A stretch of DNA of 64,000 bases from Symsagittifera roscoffensis (taxonomy: Eukaryota > Xenacoelomorpha > Acoela > Convolutidae). The position numbers were made by a program, and so were the translations under genes. A model generated the notes under the pieces. That model ran no database searches. It was not told the DNA's origin and saw only the letters and a list, made by a program, of their open reading frames with translations. The stretch covers positions 43,561,829 through 43,625,828 of the forward strand of contig NC_087067.1 in the NCBI RefSeq assembly GCF_963678635.1, read 5' to 3'. Shown one piece after another: positions 60,290 to 64,000 of the stretch. Positions within the stretch are counted from its first letter, which is position 1. Each line of letters begins with the position of its first letter.

Positions 60290-61347
60290 TAGACTCCGAC
60301 ACTTTCATCGCGGGCCAAGCGGGCTGATTTCCAGATGTACACTTAGTAGCGAGCTAATGGCAGGCCTCTGTATAATAAGATCAACACGTCACGTTTTTAA
60401 AAATTGGAAAGAACTGATTAAAAAATAATCAAGACAATAATCTGACATGCGGGAACTCAAAGAGACCTAGTTTTAAAATTTTTCGAAGAATTTTTTTTTG
60501 ACCAGCCTCGGGTAACCGCCGAAGAAGAAAAAAAACAATCAGATTTCCAGATATCTTAATTTGTAACTCGTTCAATTTCAACTGCTAAAAAGAAACGAAA
60601 AAAAAAGGTAATAACTCAACCAAAAAAAATTCAAAGTTTATTTGACTTCTTTATTGTTGCGATTGCTAGATACTTGCCGTAAAAAGAAATACAAGGATTT
60701 TCTACAAAAACGTCTCAAATTTTTTTCTATCCTCTTGAACTGGTCTGAACTTAAACAAATGGCTTAATTTTGATAGCATTTTTACCGTTTATTTTTCCTA
60801 GGATTCTTTGGTTTGAAAAAGACCAGTCAACTTTATTTTCGCGCCGTGGTGAGATTTGGCCTCGCAATTTTCTGGCTAGAAAGGTGGAGAGTTAACTCAA
60901 AGCCACGTCGAATATATTGTGTATTCTATTAAACATTTTGAAATAAAGGAAAAATATTCAAACTTTCAGTAAAACAGCAATCTGAACAGCAATACTCTAT
61001 TAAACATTTTGAAATAAAGGAAAATTATTCAAACTTTCAGTAAAACAGCAATCTGAACTTACGCAAAAACTGATGAGACATTCGATGAACCGCCAAAAAA
61101 GAATGAACAGCCTTCAGATTGCTAGATATCTTATTTTGAAAACCGATTGATTAATTTCAACTGAAAATAGCTACGGAAGAAAAAAAATGGACTAAAACAA
61201 AGTCAAAAACTCAAAATTAAAGTATCTATTTTACTGCTGTAATTGCTGGAGATTTTGCGGAAACTTGAAGTAAAATGATTTAATACAGCCACCCAAACGA
61301 GACTGCTATTAGCTTCAAACTTTTTCCGGACAGATACAGAGCTTTAC

Positions 61348-61420
61348 TACCCGCGGCGAGATTCGAACTCGAAATCTTCTGGTTAGGAGCCAGAGGCCTT
61401 ATCCATTAGGCCACGCGGGC
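61348..61420 (-). tRNA. tRNA-Arg(CCT), array copy 5
   Basis: Identical to copy 4, including the base change before the anticodon stem. This supports units 4 and 5 being the most recent duplication. Confidence 0.88.
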
Positions 61421-62407
61421 TAGACTCCGACACTTTCATCGCGGGCCAAGCGGGCTGATTTCCAGATGTACACTTAGTAGCGAGCTAATGGCAGGCCTCT
61501 GTATAATAAGATCAACACGTCACGTTTTTAAAAATTGGAAAGAACTGATTAAAAAATAATCAAGACAATAATCTGACATGCGGGAACTCAAAGAGACCTA
61601 GTTTTAAAATATTTCGAAGAATTTTTTTTGACCAGCCTCGGGTAACCGCCGAAGAAGAAAAAAAACAATCAGATTTCCAGATATCTTAATTTGTAACTCG
61701 TTTAATTTCAACTGCTAAAAAGAAACGAAAACAAAAAAAACTCAACCAAAAAAAATTCAAAGTTTATTTGACTTTTTTCTGTTGCGGTTGCTAAATACTT
61801 GCCAGAAAATGAAATACAATGATTTTCTACGAAAATGTCTCAATTTTTTTTTCTATCCTCTTGAACTGGTCTGAACTTTAACAAATGGCTTAATTTTGAT
61901 AGCATTTTTTACCGTTAATTTTTCCTAGGATTCTTTGGGTTGAAAAAGACCAGTCAACTTTATTTTCGCGCCGTGGTGAGATTTGGCCTCGCAATTTTCT
62001 GGCTAGAAAGGTGGAGAGTTAACTCAAAGCCACGTCGAATATATTGTGTATTCTATTAAACATTTTGAAATAAAGGAAAAATATTCAAACTTTCAGTAAA
62101 ACAGCAATCTGAACTTACGCAAAAACTGATGAGACATTCGTTGAACCACCAAAAAAGAATGAACAGCCTTCAGATTGCTAGATATCTCATTTTGAAAACC
62201 GATTGATTAATTTCAACTGAAAAAAGCTACGGAAATTTTTAAAAAAATGGACTAAAACAAAGTCAAAAAATCAAAATAAAAGGATCTGTTTTACTGATGT
62301 AATTGCTGGAGATTTTGCGGAAACTTGAAGTACAATGATTTAATAGAGCCACCCAAACGAAACTGCTATTAGCTTCAAACTTTTTACGGACAGATACAAA
62401 ACTTTAC

Positions 62408-62480
62408 TACCCGCGGCGAGATTCGAACTCGCAATCTTCTGGTTAGGAGCCAGACGCCTTATCCATTAGGCCACGCGGGC
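62408..62480 (-). tRNA. tRNA-Arg(CCT), array copy 6
   Basis: The best cloverleaf in the array: the T stem GCGAG pairs fully with CTCGC, and acceptor, D and anticodon arms are intact. It probably reflects the ancestral functional gene most closely. Confidence 0.94.
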
Positions 62481-63151
62481 TGGACTCCGACACATTCATC
62501 GCGGGCCTCGCGGGCTGATTTCCAGATGTACACCTAGTAGCGAGCTAATGGCAGGTCTCTGTTTAATAAGATCAACACGTCACGTTTTAGAAAAATTTCG
62601 ACAGAACTCATTAAAAAATAGCCAAGACAATAATCTGACTTGCGGGAACTCAAAGAGATCTAGTTTTAAAATTTTCTGCAGAATTTGTTTTTGACCAGCC
62701 CCGGGTAACCGCCGAAGAAGAATAAATCACAATCAGATTTCCAGATATCTTAATTTGTAACTCGTTTAATTTCAACTGCTAAAAAGAAACGAAAACAAAA
62801 AAGGTAAAAACTCAACAAAAAAATTCAAAGTTTATTTGACTTCTTTATTGTTGCGATTCCTAGATACTTAAAAAGAAATACAATGATTTTCCGCCAAAAA
62901 AGAATGAACAGCCCCTTCAGATTGCTAGATATATCATTTTGAAAACCGATTAATTAATTTCAACTGAAAATAGCTACGGAAATTTAAAAAATGGACTAAA
63001 ACAAAGTCAAAAACTCAAAATTTAAGTATCTGTTTTACTGCTGTAATTGCTGCAGATTTTGCGAAAACTTGAAGTAAATTGATTTAAAAAAGCCACCCAA
63101 TCGAAACTGCTATTAGCTTCAAACTTTTTCCGGAAAAATACAGAGCTTTAC

Positions 63152-63224
63152 TACCCTCGGCGAGATTCGAACGCTCAATCTTCTGGTTAGCAGCCAGACG
63201 CCTTATCCATTAGGCCACGCTGGC
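63152..63224 (-). pseudogene. tRNA-Arg-derived copy 7 with GCT anticodon
   Basis: The anticodon loop reads CTGCTAA, so the anticodon is GCT (serine AGY) on an arginine-tRNA body. The acceptor stem has two mispairs (GCCAGCG against CGAGGGT) and the unit is shortened. It lacks the long variable arm of a real tRNA-Ser. Best read as a pseudogene. Confidence 0.75.
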
Positions 63225-64000
63225 TGGATAATCAGTTTCATTATAGTTAAGTTTCATTTTTCGCCATTCGGATTAAAGATTTTCAAAAAAGCAGAGGCCT
63301 GAAATTTAACAAGCTGATTTTCAGATGTATACTTAGTGGCGAGCTAATGGCAGGCTTCTGTATAATAAGATCAACACGTCACATTTTAAAAAGTTTCGAA
63401 AGAACTGATTAAAAAATAATCAAGACAATAATCTGACTTGGGTGAACTCAAAGAGATCTAGTTTTAAAATTTTTTGAAGAATTTGTTTTTGAAAAGCCTC
63501 GGGTAACCGCCGAAGAAGAAAAAAAAACAATCAGATTTCCAGATATCTTAATTTGTAACTCGTTTAATTTCAACTGCTAAAAAGAAACGAAAACAAAAAA
63601 GGTGATAACTCAACCAAAAAAAAATTCAAATTTTATTTGACTTTTTTCTGTTGCGGTTGCTAAATACTTGCCAGAAAATGAAATACAATGATTTTCTACG
63701 AAAATGTCTCAATTTTTTTTTCTATCCTCTTGAACTGGTCTGAACTTTAACAAATGGCTTAATTTTGATAGCATTTTTTACCGTTAATTTTTCCTAGGAT
63801 TCTTTGGGTTGAAAAAGACCAGTCAACTTTATTTTTGCGCCGTGGTGAGATTTGGCCTCGCAATTTTCTGGCTAGAAATGTGAAGAGTTAACCCAAAGCC
63901 ACGTCGAATCTATTGTGTATTCTATTACACATTTTGAAATAAAGAAAAAATATACAAACTTTCAGTAAAACAGCAATCTGAATTTACGCAAAAACTGATG

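Larger units (their letters stand above)
56060..64000. repeat. ~1.1-kb tandem array carrying tRNA-Arg genes
   Basis: Eight units, the last cut by the window end. tRNA-to-tRNA spacing is about 1115, 1063, 1117, 1131, 1060 and 744 bp. Each full unit has the same order: GCCTCGGGTAACCGCCGAAG, TTTCCAGATATCTTAATTTG, CTTTATTTTCGCGCCGTGGT (start of a tRNA-like patch), AACTGATGAGACATTCG, then the tRNA-Arg and GTACACTTAGTAGCGAGCTA. Units 4 and 5 share an extra ~60-bp internal duplication (about 59860-59925 and 60970-61040), marking them as the latest copies. Unit 7 has lost about 350 bp at 62891. Confidence 0.95.

Overview
This window looks like nuclear DNA from a compact but repeat-rich, AT-rich, non-vertebrate animal genome. 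It holds intron-bearing genes with GT-AG junctions, animal-type proteins (HMCES, an RBBP4/7-like WD40 protein, N-acetylglucosamine kinase), nuclear tRNA genes, and hAT, LINE and Ty3/gypsy relics. There are no bacterial-style operons, ribosome binding sites or CRISPR arrays. The lineage cannot be fixed from the sequence. The divergence of the RBBP-like protein would fit a fast-evolving group such as tunicates, but that is inference.

Four protein-coding genes are readable, all on the minus strand. From low to high coordinate they are: the 5' part of a secreted LDLR class B (YWTD)-like propeller gene (1171-2774, running off the left edge); a complete HMCES abasic-site shield gene (3931-6597, 4 exons, 323 aa); a complete RBBP4/7-like histone-binding WD40 gene (14303-17178, 4 exons, 435 aa); and N-acetylglucosamine kinase NAGK (24030-53927, 8 exon positions, 345 aa). 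I assembled each gene by hand, matching splice sites and codon phase across every junction. A TATA box and a 21-nt first coding exon on the plus strand (53991-54142) suggest a divergent gene sharing the NAGK promoter region.

NAGK occupies about 30 kb because its introns are packed with repeats. The intron before exon 5 carries a decayed Ty3/gypsy element (28829-33323), clusters of MITE fragments, a tRNA-Ile(AAT) gene in two copies, and nested segmental duplications. A 4.5-kb tandem duplication (39780-44256 and 44257-48960) has copied NAGK exon 4, which carries the catalytic centre. Both copies keep intact splice sites and encode the same protein. Because the exon is 250 nt long, including both would shift the frame, so only one can be used per mRNA. 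Each copy is followed in the transcript by a ~420-bp foldback.

Other regions: 8128-9929 is a nested transposon pair, with a 1.36-kb internally deleted hAT element inside a foldback MITE and 8-bp target duplications for both. About 10.4-13.5 kb is a dead LINE. The right end, from ~56060 to the window edge, is a tandem array of ~1.1-kb units, each carrying a minus-strand tRNA-Arg(CCT) gene; seven tRNA copies are visible, and the first and last are decayed.
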